Assembly: GCF_000970455.1 (NCBI RefSeq) | Contig: NZ_LAJG01000048.1 | Coordinates: forward strand, 310,001 to 374,000 | Origin: Devosia soli | GTDB lineage: Bacteria > Pseudomonadota > Alphaproteobacteria > Rhizobiales > Devosiaceae | Reading direction: 5' to 3' | DNA length: 64,000 nt | In this document: positions 27,053-36,738 of the stretch, piece after piece | Position numbering within the stretch: position 1 is the first letter of the stretch | Layout: each line of letters opens with the position of its first letter | Program-made: the position numbers and the translations under genes | Notes under the pieces: generated by a model | What the model was told of the DNA's origin: nothing | What the model saw: the letters and a program-made list of their open reading frames with translations, nothing else | Database searches by the model: none

Positions 27053-28096
27053 TCAGTCCTGCCCCTCTTCGCCCTCAAAGAGGCTGGCCTGCATCCCGAC
27101 AAATCCTTGCGGCACCGCCTTGCCCAGATGCTGGAAGGCGATGGCGGTCAACATACGCCCGCGAGGCGTGCGCTGGATAAAGCCCTGTTGAAGCAGATAG
27201 GGTTCCACGATCTCCTCGATGGCGTCCCGAGGCTCGCTGAGCGCGGCCGCGATGGTCTCGATCCCGACAGGACCGCCATTATAAAAATCGGAAATCGTCG
27301 TCAGATAGCGCCGGTCGAGCTGGTCGAGGCCACGCGCATCGACATCGAGGCGCAGCAGCGCCTTGTCGGCCAGCTTGCTGTTGACCTCCGCAGCGCCATC
27401 GACCGTCGCAAAATCTATAACGCGCCTCAAGAGCCGTCCGGCGATACGCGGCGTGCCGCGCGATCGGCGCGCAATTTCGAGTGCGCCATCAGGCGCCATG
27501 GGCATGCCCATCAGCCGGGCGCCGCGTGTAACGATCTGCACCAGCTCCTGCGGCGTGTAAAAATTGAGCCGGACAGGAATGCCGAACCGGTCGCGCAGGG
27601 GTGTCGTCAGGAGGCCTGCGCGGGTGGTCGCGCCGACAAGCGTGAACTTGGCGAGATCGATCCGCACCGAGCGGGCAGCAGGCCCCTCGCCGATGATGAG
27701 ATCGAGCTGGAAATCCTCCATCGCCGGATAGAGCACTTCCTCGATCGCGGGATTAAGGCGATGAATTTCGTCGATGAAGAGCACGTCCCGCTCTTCAAGA
27801 TTGGTCAGCAGCGCAGCAAGATCGCCCGCCTTGGCGATAACCGGTCCAGACGTGGCGCGAAACCCGACGCCGAGCTCCTTGGCAATGATCTGCGCCAGGG
27901 TGGTCTTGCCGAGCCCCGGCGGACCGACAAAAAGCACATGGTCGAGCGCCGAACCGCGTTTTTTTGCTGCCTCGATGAAGACCTCGAGATTGGCGCGCGC
28001 ATCAGCCTGCCCGACGAAATCGGAAAACCCAGAAGGGCGTAGTGCGACATCGAGCGGCTCATCGCGACCCGCGGCAGGAGAGGTGAAAGACGTCAC
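27053..28096 (-). CDS. ruvB: Holliday junction branch migration helicase RuvB
   Basis: AAA+ motor that drives branch migration of Holliday junctions with RuvA. The 347 residues show [20 protein letters not shown], Walker [10 protein letters not shown] near residue 70, Walker [11 protein letters not shown], sensor GATTRAG and the winged-helix end [18 protein letters not shown] 28096 overlaps the ruvA stop, so expression is coupled. Confidence 0.97.
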   Translation of the reverse strand: MTSFTSPAAGRDEPLDVALRPSGFSDFVGQADARANLEVFIEAAKKRGSALDHVLFVGPPGLGKTTLAQIIAKELGVGFRATSGPVIAKAGDLAALLTNLEERDVLFIDEIHRLNPAIEEVLYPAMEDFQLDLIIGEGPAARSVRIDLAKFTLVGATTRAGLLTTPLRDRFGIPVRLNFYTPQELVQIVTRGARLMGMPMAPDGALEIARRSRGTPRIAGRLLRRVIDFATVDGAAEVNSKLADKALLRLDVDARGLDQLDRRYLTTISDFYNGGPVGIETIAAALSEPRDAIEEIVEPYLLQQGFIQRTPRGRMLTAIAFQHLGKAVPQGFVGMQASLFEGEEGQD

Positions 28097-28710
28097 TGGC
28101 TAAGCTCCCGCAGCCCGAGGCGAATGAGCTTTTCAGTGGCGGTGTCCTCACCTTCCTTGGCGACGACGCGGGCAAGCGCAGCCGAAGCCTGGGCACTGGA
28201 GTAGCCAAGGTTAGTGAGCGCCGAAACGGCATCGGCGACATTGCTCGATGCCACGCCTTCGCCAAGAGCACTCTGCAGCCCCAGCGTCCCTGCGTCGACC
28301 GCACCGATGGCGGGGACTTTACCCTTGAGTTCTGTAACGATGCGGACAGCCAGTTTTGGCCCGACGCCATTGGCGCGGCCGACCATGGCCTTATCCTGCA
28401 GCGCCACGGCGCTCGATAGTTCGGATGGCGTCAGGACCGAAAGGATGGAAAGAGCGACGCGCGCGCCGACACCCTGGACGGTGGTGAGCAGCAGGAACCA
28501 CGATTTTTCCGCCTCGGTCGCAAAGCCGAAAAGGCGGATCAGATCCTCGCGGAGGATAGTTTCGATGAAGACGACTGTTGCTTCGCCTACGCGCGGCAGC
28601 GATTGCAACGTGCGCGTCGAGCAATGCACCTGGTAACAGACGCCGCCGCAGTCGATCAGCACCCAATCGTCGCCAAAACCGTCTACCAGCCCCTTGAGCT
28701 TGCCGATCAT
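28093..28710 (-). CDS. ruvA: Holliday junction branch migration protein RuvA
   Basis: Tetrameric DNA-binding subunit that loads RuvB on Holliday junctions. ATG 28710 ([20 protein letters not shown]) gives the usual 205 residues, while the longer reading adds 16 unsupported residues and overlaps ruvC. Helix-hairpin-helix motifs are in [13 protein letters not shown] and [13 protein letters not shown]; the C-terminal domain III ([12 protein letters not shown]) binds RuvB. Four-base overlaps join it to ruvC and ruvB. Confidence 0.97.
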   Translation of the reverse strand: MIGKLKGLVDGFGDDWVLIDCGGVCYQVHCSTRTLQSLPRVGEATVVFIETILREDLIRLFGFATEAEKSWFLLLTTVQGVGARVALSILSVLTPSELSSAVALQDKAMVGRANGVGPKLAVRIVTELKGKVPAIGAVDAGTLGLQSALGEGVASSNVADAVSALTNLGYSSAQASAALARVVAKEGEDTATEKLIRLGLRELSQ

Positions 28711-29213
28711 GCCACCGCTCCCATCCGCTTCAACGATACGCGGTGGTGAACGTGACAAATCGCAACGGCCAGCGCGTCGGCAGCGTCGGCACCTTTGAAA
28801 CTGGCGGTCGGCAGAAGGGTGCGCACCATCAATTCCACCTGGTTCTTTTCTGCATGGCCGGTGCCGACGACGGATTTCTTTACGAGGTTCGTCGCATATT
28901 CCGCAACGAACAGGCCGTGCTGGGCCGGCGTCACCAGCGCCACACCACGCGCCTGCCCCAGAATCAGCGCCGAGCGCGGACCGGCATTGACGAAGGTTTC
29001 TTCCACCGCTGCTTCATCGGGGCGATGGGCCATCAGCACTTCGGCAAGCCCTGCTGCAAGTGCCACAAGCCGATCGGCCAGCGCGCCATCGGTCGGCGGG
29101 GTCACGGTTCCGGCGGCGACGAAACTCAGGCGATTGTCTTGCGCATCGACCACGCCCCAGCCACAGCGGCGCAGGCCTGGGTCGATACCGATGATTCGAA
29201 CGGTTCTGCTCAT
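28707..29213 (-). CDS. ruvC: Crossover junction endodeoxyribonuclease RuvC
   Basis: Resolves Holliday junctions by symmetric cuts. RIIGIDPGLRRCGWGVV at residues 5-21 includes the first catalytic aspartate; EETFVNAGPRSALILGQARG and GADAADALAVAICH carry the other acidic residues. 168 residues is standard. ATG 29213 is preferred to an upstream reading because the family begins at SRTVRIIG. First gene of ruvCAB; a near-consensus alphaproteobacterial LexA box lies 45 bases upstream. Confidence 0.97.
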   Translation of the reverse strand: MSRTVRIIGIDPGLRRCGWGVVDAQDNRLSFVAAGTVTPPTDGALADRLVALAAGLAEVLMAHRPDEAAVEETFVNAGPRSALILGQARGVALVTPAQHGLFVAEYATNLVKKSVVGTGHAEKNQVELMVRTLLPTASFKGADAADALAVAICHVHHRVSLKRMGAVA

Positions 29214-29257
29214 GGGGCTCTTTCTATCAGCTTCGCCGAACCTACCAAGACTTAAGT

Positions 29258-29272
29258 GAACAAAGCAGAAAC
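29258..29272 (-). promoter_or_regulatory. Candidate LexA (SOS) box upstream of ruvC
   Basis: On the minus strand the sequence reads GTTT-N7-GTTC, one base off the alphaproteobacterial LexA consensus GTTC-N7-GTTC. It lies 45 bases before ruvC, and ruvCAB is LexA-controlled in several alphaproteobacteria. The remainder of the gene-free 29214-29542 stretch shows nothing else I can name. Confidence 0.45.
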
Positions 29273-29542
29273 CCGATGGCAGCATGGTCTGGGGATATCT
29301 GCAAGTTTACGCATCGGCGAAACCCGTATTTCATAAACTGCCGCCTAACGTCGCTTCCGGGACGCAGGGACGGATGATGCAACGAGTCGATGGCGCAAGG
29401 CCTCGGCTCGCTCGTCAACACTTCTCAAATCGTCGGGAGTAGATGGGGATCGCCTTGGCGATCGCCGGTTCAGTCTTGCACTATCTGACTAGGGGCCTCG
29501 GCCCAGCTTCGCCATTTTGCAGTATCGAGGACAGGGCACACC

Positions 29543-30325
29543 ATGACGTCACCACGCACGATCCATGCACTGCAGGGCTGGTCCAGCGTTGCCAAGTGGA
29601 CAGTGTTCGGCCCTGTAGCCTGCATGGTTATCGCGCTGGTCTACAATGCCATCGCCTTTGCCGACCTTGGCCCCGAAGCGTTGCGGCGATCCCTGTTGTC
29701 GGCAACGATTCTGCCGGCCCTTGTGGCGAGCCCGTTGTTCTTCTATTTTTCAGTGCGTCTGCGCAACCTCGCCATCACTAACCGGAGGCTGGGGCTCGTG
29801 GCACGTACCGATAGCCTCACCTCATGTCTCAACCGGGGTGCGTTTACGGCACGCGTTGAGACTGTGCTCGATGGGGAAGCCGCCCTCGAGGCCGGCGCGC
29901 TCCTCATGATCGATGCGGACAATTTCAAAGCCATCAACGACCTCTTCGGCCACGATGCCGGCGATGAGGCGCTAACCATTCTTTCCCGCTCGATCCGTTC
30001 CGTTCTGCGGGCCGGGGATCTCATCGGCCGCATGGGCGGCGAAGAGTTTGCCGTCTTCCTGCCGCGCGTCGATCAGAAAAATGCCGAGGCGATCGCCGAA
30101 AGGATCAGGCGGGTGGTCCAGCTGGCCCAGTTCGCTCCACGCGGCCAGGCCTATCCACTGACGGTCAGCATCGGTGGCGCAGTCTTTAATAACCGCACCA
30201 GCTTTGCCGAACTCTTCCGCATCGCGGACCAGCGCCTCTATGGCGCCAAGCATTCAGGGCGCAACCAGGCGGTGATCGTCCATGCCCTCGATCATCCATC
30301 CATCGCATTGAGAAAAACGGCATGA
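29543..30325 (+). CDS. Membrane GGDEF diguanylate cyclase
   Basis: Predicted to make cyclic di-GMP from two GTP. Two membrane helices occupy about residues 18-75 (VFGPVACMVIALVYNAIAF and ATILPALVASPLFFYFSV). The GGDEF domain spans about 85-250, with DNFKAINDLFGHDAGDEAL, the active loop GGEEF near residue 173 and an intact inhibitory RxxD (RAGD) five residues before it, so both catalysis and product feedback look possible. No sensor domain or EAL domain is present. It lies on the opposite strand between yebC and ruvCAB, genes normally adjacent, and ends in a strong hairpin. Confidence 0.92.
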   Translation: MTSPRTIHALQGWSSVAKWTVFGPVACMVIALVYNAIAFADLGPEALRRSLLSATILPALVASPLFFYFSVRLRNLAITNRRLGLVARTDSLTSCLNRGAFTARVETVLDGEAALEAGALLMIDADNFKAINDLFGHDAGDEALTILSRSIRSVLRAGDLIGRMGGEEFAVFLPRVDQKNAEAIAERIRRVVQLAQFAPRGQAYPLTVSIGGAVFNNRTSFAELFRIADQRLYGAKHSGRNQAVIVHALDHPSIALRKTA

Positions 30326-30328
30326 AAA

Positions 30329-30348
30329 AAGGCGGCCTGGGCCGCCTT
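30329..30348. terminator. Bidirectional rho-independent terminator
   Basis: AAGGCGGC, loop CTGG, GCCGCCTT with an A-run before and a T-run after. It starts three bases after the cyclase stop codon and can also end the convergent yebC transcript. Confidence 0.9.
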
Positions 30349-30375
30349 TTCTTCGCATGCATTTGAGGGCACCGG

Positions 30376-31122
30376 TCAGCTGGCGAGCTTGGCCGCGTCT
30401 TCGTCGCTCATGTCGAAGTTCGAATAAACGTTCTGCACGTCGTCGTCTTCTTCGAGCGTGGCGATCAGCTTCATCAGCGTCGCGCCTTTTTCGGCGTCGA
30501 TCGGCGTCTGGTTCTGTGGACGCCAGATGGCCTTCACAGATTCTGCTTCGCCCAGCACCTTTTCAAGCGCAGCCGAGACTTCGGCCATCGCTTCGAAGGA
30601 GGTGTAGATGTAGTGGCCCTCTTCGTCGCTCTCGACGTCATCGGCACCAGCCTCGATGGCTGCTTCCATGACCTTGTCTTCCGAGCCAGCCGAAGCTGGA
30701 TAGGTGATCTCGCCGACGCGATCGAACATGAAGCCAACGGAACCGGTTTCGCCGAGCGCGCCGCCGTTCTTTGAGAAATAGGAGCGCACGTTGGATGCGG
30801 TGCGGTTCCGATTATCCGTCAGTGCCTCGACGATGACGGCAACGCCGCCGGGACCATAGCCCTCATAGCGGATTTCGTCATAGTTTTCGCCGTCGCTACC
30901 AGAGGCCTTCTTGATGGCGCGGTCGATATTGTCCTTGGGCATAGACTGGGCACGGGCATTGGCCACCGCGAGGCGCAGGCGAGCGTTGAACGCCGGGTCG
31001 GGCTGGCCCATCTTGGCCGCCACGGTGATTTCGCGCGCGAGCTTGGAAAAGACCTTGGAGCGGGCAGCATCGGACTTGCCCTTGCGATGCATGATGTTCT
31101 TGGCGTGGGAATGGCCAGCCAT
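30376..31122 (-). CDS. yebC: YebC/PmpR-family translational/transcriptional regulator
   Basis: Cytosolic 248-residue protein of the TACO1/YebC family, which binds DNA as a regulator in some species and helps ribosomes through proline-rich stretches in others. The N-terminus [20 protein letters not shown] and the block [12 protein letters not shown] and [20 protein letters not shown] are family-defining. yebC normally stands just upstream of ruvC; here a diguanylate cyclase gene on the plus strand has come between them. Confidence 0.96.
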   Translation of the reverse strand: MAGHSHAKNIMHRKGKSDAARSKVFSKLAREITVAAKMGQPDPAFNARLRLAVANARAQSMPKDNIDRAIKKASGSDGENYDEIRYEGYGPGGVAVIVEALTDNRNRTASNVRSYFSKNGGALGETGSVGFMFDRVGEITYPASAGSEDKVMEAAIEAGADDVESDEEGHYIYTSFEAMAEVSAALEKVLGEAESVKAIWRPQNQTPIDAEKGATLMKLIATLEEDDDVQNVYSNFDMSDEDAAKLAS

Positions 31123-31274
31123 TCGGAACCTCGGATTTTCGTATTTTGATGGGGCTTATAGGGGGCGGCAGGGCAAAATGGAAGGGTGTGCACAAGCGGC
31201 GCGCAGGGCCTGTGTCGTCATTTCATGACTGCAGCTGACGCTTAGCGATGTTAACGCCCCCGGAGACAAGAGGC

Positions 31275-32090
31275 TCAAAAAGCCGGGAAGGCCTGGTTGA
31301 GCGTGCCGCCGATCCGCACTGGCAGGGCCCGGCTCGCAAGTCCGGTCTTGGGATCGGTCTCGACCGCGATCCCGCAGAGTGTCGCCTCCCCCTCGGCGGG
31401 TGTGAACCGGCCATTGGGGATGCCCGTCAGAAACCGGTTGAGCGGCTCTTCGGCATCGACCCCGATAATCGAATCATAGTCGCCGCACATGCCGGCATCG
31501 GCCATGAGCGCCGTACCGCCCTTGAGGATGCGGTGATCTGCAGTCGGGATATGGGTATGGGTACCGACGACCAGTGTCGCCTTGCCATCGAGAAAATGAC
31601 CCATGCCCTGGATTTCCGAGGTCGCCTCGGTATGAAAGTCGACGATGACGGCGTCCACCACTTCCCCCAGTGGCGCTGCCGCAAGCGCGGCCTCGACGGC
31701 CCGGAAAGGGTCATCCACCGGCTGCAGGAACACGCGGCCCAAGGCATTGACGACGAGGACGCGATGACCATTCCGGCCCTCGACCATCATGGCGCCACGT
31801 CCTGGCGCGCCGGGAGCGAAATTGATCGGCCTGATCAGGGTCTGTTCGCGTTCGATATAGCTCAACGTCTCGCGCTGATCGAAGGCGTGATCGCCGAGCG
31901 TTACGATGTCGGCGCCGGCATCGCGTAGCCCGTGAAAATGCGCTTCGGTCAGGCCGCGGCCATGGCTGGCATTTTCGCCATTGATGACGACGAAATCGAA
32001 CCCATAAGTGGCAATAAGGCCCGGCAGACGCTCGCTGACCGCATCGCGCCCCGAGCGGCCGACCACATCACCCAGAAACAAGAACTTCAT
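31275..32090 (-). CDS. YmdB-family metallophosphodiesterase (TIGR00282)
   Basis: Binuclear metal phosphodiesterase of 271 residues; relatives hydrolyse 2',3'-cyclic nucleotides and affect biofilm decisions in Bacillus. Motifs: FLGDVVGRSGRDAV at the start, VINGENASHGRGLT, LGDHAFDQRE, VDFHTEATSE and VVGTHTHIPTADHR. ATGA overlap couples it to the cyclo-ligase gene upstream, a pairing common in Hyphomicrobiales. The in vivo substrate is unknown. Confidence 0.93.
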   Translation of the reverse strand: MKFLFLGDVVGRSGRDAVSERLPGLIATYGFDFVVINGENASHGRGLTEAHFHGLRDAGADIVTLGDHAFDQRETLSYIEREQTLIRPINFAPGAPGRGAMMVEGRNGHRVLVVNALGRVFLQPVDDPFRAVEAALAAAPLGEVVDAVIVDFHTEATSEIQGMGHFLDGKATLVVGTHTHIPTADHRILKGGTALMADAGMCGDYDSIIGVDAEEPLNRFLTGIPNGRFTPAEGEATLCGIAVETDPKTGLASRALPVRIGGTLNQAFPAF

Positions 32091-32674
32091 GAACTCTCCC
32101 CGAAGAAACGCACGCCCTCTTCGGTCACAACGGCATCGAGTGGGATATCGTGCCCCTCGCGCGGAATTTCGTCAAACGCCTGGGCGGCGAAGGCAAGACC
32201 GACCAGCATCGGGCGTACGGCAAGGGTTGCCAGCGTCCGATCGTAATAGCCCCCGCCATAGCCAAGGCGCGTACCCTGGCCATCGAAGCCAAGAAGCGGC
32301 ATGAGAATGAGGTCCGGCGCGCGACGCGGCGCCAGGTCTGCCGGCGCCAAGGTCCCGAAACCAGCCTCATAGAGCGGCGCATCCGCTTCCCAGACGCGGA
32401 AGTCGAGCGGCTGGTCCGGTCCGTCGACAACCGGCAGCACAACGACCTGCCCGCCATCCATCAGCCGGATAAGGATAGGCTGGCAATCGAGCTCGTCGCG
32501 AATGCGCCAATAGCCCGCCACGGCATCGTCGGGGCTGAAGGCGATCTTGTCGAAGAAATGAAAACACACAGACTTTGCAGCGTCGGTCCGAAATTCGGGC
32601 GACAGTGCCTCGCGGCGGGCGCGGGCCGCTTTGCGCAAGGCCGCCTTGGCGGTGTCGATCCCCTCATCCGCCAT
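32087..32674 (-). CDS. ygfA: 5-formyltetrahydrofolate cyclo-ligase
   Basis: Converts 5-formyl-THF to 5,10-methenyl-THF using ATP. The 195-residue protein has the basic N-terminal helix KAALRKAARARREALSPE and the signature LGYGGGYYDRTLATL near residue 140. It starts 33 bases after the predicted 3' end of 6S RNA on the same strand, the widely conserved ssrS-ygfA arrangement, and overlaps the phosphodiesterase gene by four bases. Confidence 0.96.
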   Translation of the reverse strand: MADEGIDTAKAALRKAARARREALSPEFRTDAAKSVCFHFFDKIAFSPDDAVAGYWRIRDELDCQPILIRLMDGGQVVVLPVVDGPDQPLDFRVWEADAPLYEAGFGTLAPADLAPRRAPDLILMPLLGFDGQGTRLGYGGGYYDRTLATLAVRPMLVGLAFAAQAFDEIPREGHDIPLDAVVTEEGVRFFGESS

Positions 32675-32706
32675 ATGCCCTCATGCTCCGGAACCGAAAT
32701 TGAAGC

Positions 32707-32853
32707 GCCGCCCTGGCCGTGGGACGAGCGATCCCGGGAACCTACTCACGTAGGTGGGCGCCGTATGTCCGAGCCCACGGGCCCGGTCAGGGACAGCTCC
32801 CTTAGGATCGATTAAGGCCCCGGGGATATGTGTGTCCTCACGCGCCGGGCAGC
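32707..32853 (-). ncRNA. ssrS: 6S RNA
   Basis: About 147 bases that fold into the 6S form, which mimics an open promoter and holds sigma70 RNA polymerase. The ends pair (GCTGCCC at 32853-32847 with GGGCGGC at 32713-32707) and the stem continues with GGC/GCC, GTG/CAC and GGAC/GTCC. The central region contains a CCTTA..TAAGG hairpin on one side, GTGGGC..GCCCAC, and CCTAC-GTGA-GTAGG on the other. Placement just before ygfA is the conserved context. Ends are inferred from pairing and could be off by a few bases. Confidence 0.88.
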
Positions 32854-32860
32854 GAGCAAG

Positions 32861-32888
32861 ATATAGGCGCTTCGGAACCGGCGCGCAA
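32861..32888 (-). promoter_or_regulatory. Sigma70-type promoter of 6S RNA
   Basis: On the minus strand TTGCGC (32888-32883), a 16-base spacer and CTATAT (32866-32861) lie seven bases before the predicted 5' end of 6S RNA. Confidence 0.6.
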
Positions 32889-32976
32889 ATGGCGTACAGC
32901 TGCTTAAGCGCAAAATATGAGGGAAATCATCGGGAACCGGGGCAAAGCCCCGGCCCGGGTCAGCAGGGTCCTGCTA

Positions 32977-34179
32977 TTACTTCTTAAGCGCTTCTACGCC
33001 CGGCAAGGGTTTGCCTTCCATCCATTCCAGGAAAGCGCCGCCGGCGGTCGATACATAGGTCAGCGCATCCTTCACCCCGGCATGGGCCAATGCGCTGACG
33101 GTGTCGCCGCCGCCGGCAACGGAAACCAGGTGCCCGTCATGCGTGCGCTTGGCGACGTGTTTGGCGATTGCCACGGTACCTGCATCGAAAGGCTCCATCT
33201 CGAAGGCGCCGACCGGACCGTTCCAGATCACGGTATGTGCGTCATCGATCGCGCCATTGATACGCTCGATCGACTGCGGGCCGATGTCGAGGATCATCCC
33301 ATCGGGATCGATCGCATCGACGCCATAAAGCCGCGTCGGCGACTTGGCCTTGAAATGCCAGGAGACGACGGCATCGACCGGCAGGATGATGGCGCAATTG
33401 GCCTTGTCGGCCTTATCCATGATGCGGCGCGCCGTATCTGCGAGGTCCTTTTCACACAGCGACTTGCCGACGCCATAGCCCTGCGCGAAAAGGAACGTGT
33501 TGGCCATGCCGCCGCCGATGACGAGACCATCGACCTTGGTCACGAGATTTTCGAGAAGGTCTATCTTGGAGGAAACCTTGGCGCCACCGACAATGGCGAC
33601 CACCGGCTTCTTGGGCTTGCCGAGGCCCTTTTCGAGCGCGTCGAGTTCGCCCTCCATGGCAAGGCCCGCTGCGGCGGGGAGAAGGTGGGCAAGGCCTTCG
33701 GTCGAAGCGTGAGCGCGGTGGGCGGCAGAAAAGGCGTCATTGACATAGACGTCGCCGAGGCTCGCCATGCGCTTGGCCAGTTCAGGGTCGTTCGCTTCTT
33801 CGCCAGCATGAAAGCGCGTGTTTTCGAGGACTAGCACCGAGCCGGCTGGCGCCTCCGCGATCGCCTGCTTGGCAGCGCCGACATCTGTCCAATCAGTCGC
33901 GACAAAACCCACAGGATGGCCGGTGACGTCGGCTACGGCGGAACAGACCTGTTCGAGCGAAAATTCCGGATCGACCTTGCCCTTGGGCCGGCCGAAATGG
34001 GAGAGCAGCACCACCTTGGCGTCGTGCTTGACGATTTCACGGATGGTGGGCACGAGACGCTCGATGCGCGTCGCATCGGTCACCTTGCCATCGGCCACGG
34101 GAACATTGAGGTCCGCCCGCAGCAGCACGACCTTATTGGAAAGATCGAGTTCGTCGAGGGTCTTGAAGTGCTCGGTCAT
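32977..34179 (-). CDS. pgk: Phosphoglycerate kinase
   Basis: Glycolytic/gluconeogenic kinase for 1,3-bisphosphoglycerate and ADP. The 400-residue protein has [21 protein letters not shown] near residue 17, [26 protein letters not shown] and the C-terminal nucleotide block [18 protein letters not shown] 34179 follows GGAG by seven bases; the longer reading adds 41 residues without family support. A GC hairpin at 32938-32954 (CCGGGGC-AAA-GCCCCGG) lies downstream but lacks a T-run. The 34180-34394 interval shows no gene. Confidence 0.96.
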   Translation of the reverse strand: MTEHFKTLDELDLSNKVVLLRADLNVPVADGKVTDATRIERLVPTIREIVKHDAKVVLLSHFGRPKGKVDPEFSLEQVCSAVADVTGHPVGFVATDWTDVGAAKQAIAEAPAGSVLVLENTRFHAGEEANDPELAKRMASLGDVYVNDAFSAAHRAHASTEGLAHLLPAAAGLAMEGELDALEKGLGKPKKPVVAIVGGAKVSSKIDLLENLVTKVDGLVIGGGMANTFLFAQGYGVGKSLCEKDLADTARRIMDKADKANCAIILPVDAVVSWHFKAKSPTRLYGVDAIDPDGMILDIGPQSIERINGAIDDAHTVIWNGPVGAFEMEPFDAGTVAIAKHVAKRTHDGHLVSVAGGGDTVSALAHAGVKDALTYVSTAGGAFLEWMEGKPLPGVEALKK

Positions 34180-34394
34180 CGCCAGGCTCCGAAAGGCAAA
34201 CGAAACTTGGGTCTGGCCTATCAGAGGCGCGCTGATCGGGGAAGCGCTTGACGCATATATTCCGTCAACCAGCCCGAAAGTTGCGGAATCACGCTCTGAC
34301 AAGATTGGGCAAAGGGCGACGACTTTAGCGCGCGTCGATCATCTTGATATGGGAGTTGCAGTTCTGCATTGATCCGAGCAGCCCGCGCCCTCGC

Positions 34395-34925
34395 TTACTC
34401 CCGCTTGAAATATCCGGGATAATCGATCACGACCCCATCCCCGTCAATCGCAACCACGGCTTCGAAACCTCCCGACTGGAAGCGGAAGTGGTCGGCGTTG
34501 ATCTTGGTGTAAATCTGTTCGTCGCGCCGGATTTCCATGGTGGTGGCGTCGATCCAGACGATAGCGAAGTTTTGCGCTTTCCCCACCGCCCAGTCGCTGC
34601 GCCAGATAGGCAGGGAATTGGTCATCGGCGTGGGCCAGATGTCGACATCGACGCAACCCTTGAGCGCCGGGATCGGCTCGGCTCGGTCGTCCGACCACCC
34701 GCCTTGGCCATCGCAGAAAAGCTCCAGCGCCTTGCCATCCGAGCGCTCGATCTTGAGCGTCCGCGTATGGCCGCTCTCATCGAGCTTGATGCGATAGAAG
34801 AGGCCGAAATCGGGACCGATGATGGTGCTGCGGATGCGTGTGTCGCGATCGTTGGCAATGACATGACAATGCTCGATGGTGGCAAGGTCGAGGCCCCGCC
34901 ACCGAAAGGATTGATTAAGGGACAA
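34395..34925 (-). CDS. Putative glycolipid-binding family protein (PF06475-like)
   Basis: A 176-residue cytosolic protein without signal or membrane segment. The start QSFRWRGLDLATIEHCHV, the middle VDVDIWPTPMTNSLPIWR and the end DYPGYFKRE resemble the family annotated as glycolipid-binding, related to an E. coli-type and actinobacterial fold of unproven role. ATG 34979 would add 18 residues; TTG 34925 with GGAG seven bases before it fits the family start and is chosen. It lies between pgk and an unknown exported protein. No function is firmly known. Confidence 0.65.
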   Translation of the reverse strand: MSLNQSFRWRGLDLATIEHCHVIANDRDTRIRSTIIGPDFGLFYRIKLDESGHTRTLKIERSDGKALELFCDGQGGWSDDRAEPIPALKGCVDVDIWPTPMTNSLPIWRSDWAVGKAQNFAIVWIDATTMEIRRDEQIYTKINADHFRFQSGGFEAVVAIDGDGVVIDYPGYFKRE

Positions 34926-35032
34926 GACGCTTCTCCACAGGGAAGCGGCATTTCCAGCAAATGTGCACGCCGAACGCAAGAGCGGTGCGGCCGAATGCGG
35001 ACCGCTTCCCTTGGCGTCAAGGATGTAAAGAA

Positions 35033-35581
35033 TCAGGCAGGTGGCGTCACACCATCGCGGATCGTGCGGAATGCGTCGATCGCTTCATCCAGCGTCTCGG
35101 CATCGGCGACACAGGAAATAGCCGTGCGTCCCTTTGCGGTTTCGAGCATGGAGAGCACGAGACGGACATTTTCCGCGCCCTCCTGCTTGGGCACGGCGAT
35201 GAATTCGTGGCCATTGTAGCCCGCCAGTTCGAACGCGGTGTCGTCCTCAAAGGTAAAGACAGGCGACATGCTTTGCTTGGCCATATCGACCCATTCGGGA
35301 GATCCGACCATGGTGTTGATCTCTTCCTGGCTGAGATCAGCGTTCTGCGGGGCCGGTGCGAAGCTGACCTGGCAAAGGTAGGCCTCGCCCTCGAAATTAG
35401 CCGGGGTGCCTGAGGCGGATTTGACGCCGAAATTGGCTGAATATTGCGCCTGCGGCGGCGTCGCCTCGACGATGAAATCGTCTGAAAGATTGACCCCGAG
35501 ACCGGTAGCTTCGTCCTCGGCGGCCAACGCCGGTGCAGCGATGGCAAGCGAAGCGAAAGAGATGGCGGTCAATAAGCGCAT
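35033..35581 (-). CDS. Exported protein of unknown function
   Basis: 182 residues from ATG 35581, with a clear signal peptide (RLLTAISFASLAIAAPALAAE). The mature protein is acidic and has one conserved-looking core (GYNGHEFIAVPKQEGAENVR) plus two cysteines (AYLCQV and ISCVAD) that could form a disulfide. The final 30 residues form a helix (ADAETLDEAIDAFRTIRDG). I do not recognise a family. It lies downstream of gap after a terminator, so it probably has its own promoter in 35582-35650. Confidence 0.75.
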   Translation of the reverse strand: MRLLTAISFASLAIAAPALAAEDEATGLGVNLSDDFIVEATPPQAQYSANFGVKSASGTPANFEGEAYLCQVSFAPAPQNADLSQEEINTMVGSPEWVDMAKQSMSPVFTFEDDTAFELAGYNGHEFIAVPKQEGAENVRLVLSMLETAKGRTAISCVADAETLDEAIDAFRTIRDGVTPPA

Positions 35582-35653
35582 GAAAAAGGCTCCGTGTTGA
35601 AAACGGAGCCCAGCTAACGGGTGTAATGGCACGAGAATGTGACGAGCCACAAA

Positions 35654-35677
35654 AAAGCCCCGCCGAAGCGGGGCTTT
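35654..35677 (-). terminator. Rho-independent terminator after gap
   Basis: AAAGCCCCGC, loop CGAA, GCGGGGCTTT is a perfect ten-pair stem five bases past the gap stop, continuing into TTT on the minus strand. Confidence 0.9.
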
Positions 35678-35682
35678 GAATT

Positions 35683-36690
35683 TTAGAGCGTTGCCGCGAA
35701 GGCCGCGGTCACATCGCACATCCGGTTCGAGAAGCCCCATTCATTGTCGTACCAACCCATGATGTTGACGAAGTTGCCGTCGATCACCTTGGTCTGGTCG
35801 AGCAGGATCGTGCACGAATGCGGATCGTGGTTGAGGTCGCTCGACACCAGCGGCTCGCGCGTGAAGGTCATGACGCCCTTGAGCTTGCCTTCGGCGGCAG
35901 CGATGAGTGCATCGTTGACTTCCTGTGCGGTGGTGGCTCGGCCGGCGATGAACTTGAGATCGACCAGCGACACGTTCGGGGTCGGCACACGGATCGAAAC
36001 ACCGTCGAGCTTGCCCTTGAGTTCGGGCAGCACGAGGCCGATGGCTTTGGCGGCACCGGTCGAGGTCGGGATCTGCGAGAGCGCGGCAGCGCGGGCGCGA
36101 TAGAGATCCTTATGCATCGTATCGAGCGTCGGCTGGTCGCCTGTATACGAGTGGATCGTCGTCATCATGCCCTTCTCGATGCCGACGAGCTCATTCATGA
36201 TGAGCGCCATCGGCGCAAGGCAGTTCGTGGTGCACGAACCATTGGAGATGACGACGTCGTCCTTGCCGAGAGAAGCGTGGTTGATGCCATAGACGATGGT
36301 CTTGTCCGCGCCGTCGGCGGGAGCGGAAACGATCACCTTCTTGGCGCCAGCCTGCAGGTGCGCCGAAGCCTTTTCCTTGGACGTGAAGATACCGGTGCAT
36401 TCGAGCACGATATCGACGCCCATGGCAGCGTGCGGCAGTTCGGCCGGGTTCTTGACGGCGGTGACCTTAAATGTCTGACCGGCGGTCTTGATGGTGTCGC
36501 CTTCGACGACAACGGCATGCGGGAACTTGCCGTGCACGCTATCGTAGCGCAGCAGGTGGGCATTGGTTTCAACCGGACCGAGATCATTGACGGCAACCAC
36601 TTCGATGTCGGTGCGGCCGGATTCGATGATGGCGCGCAGGATATTGCGGCCGATACGGCCAAAACCATTGATGGCGACGCGAACTGCCAT
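35683..36690 (-). CDS. gap: Glyceraldehyde-3-phosphate dehydrogenase, type I
   Basis: Oxidises glyceraldehyde-3-phosphate to 1,3-bisphosphoglycerate with NAD(P). [16 protein letters not shown] is the Rossmann loop; the catalytic cysteine lies in [12 protein letters not shown] near residue 155, its histidine in [12 protein letters not shown], and [12 protein letters not shown] near the end is family-typical. 335 residues. AGGAGC lies nine bases before ATG 36690. tkt precedes it by 48 bases, giving a tkt-gap unit with pgk nearby. Confidence 0.97.
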   Translation of the reverse strand: MAVRVAINGFGRIGRNILRAIIESGRTDIEVVAVNDLGPVETNAHLLRYDSVHGKFPHAVVVEGDTIKTAGQTFKVTAVKNPAELPHAAMGVDIVLECTGIFTSKEKASAHLQAGAKKVIVSAPADGADKTIVYGINHASLGKDDVVISNGSCTTNCLAPMALIMNELVGIEKGMMTTIHSYTGDQPTLDTMHKDLYRARAAALSQIPTSTGAAKAIGLVLPELKGKLDGVSIRVPTPNVSLVDLKFIAGRATTAQEVNDALIAAAEGKLKGVMTFTREPLVSSDLNHDPHSCTILLDQTKVIDGNFVNIMGWYDNEWGFSNRMCDVTAAFAATL

Positions 36691-36738
36691 GTTTAGATGC
36701 TCCTGAGGGAGGAAAGGAGAAAGGGAGGCGCGGCTCTC

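Noticed and set aside
26150..28042. Plus-strand open frame of 630 codons
   Set aside because: It is antisense to ruvB and the phosphoesterase, both of which have full family motifs; its translation shows no domain.
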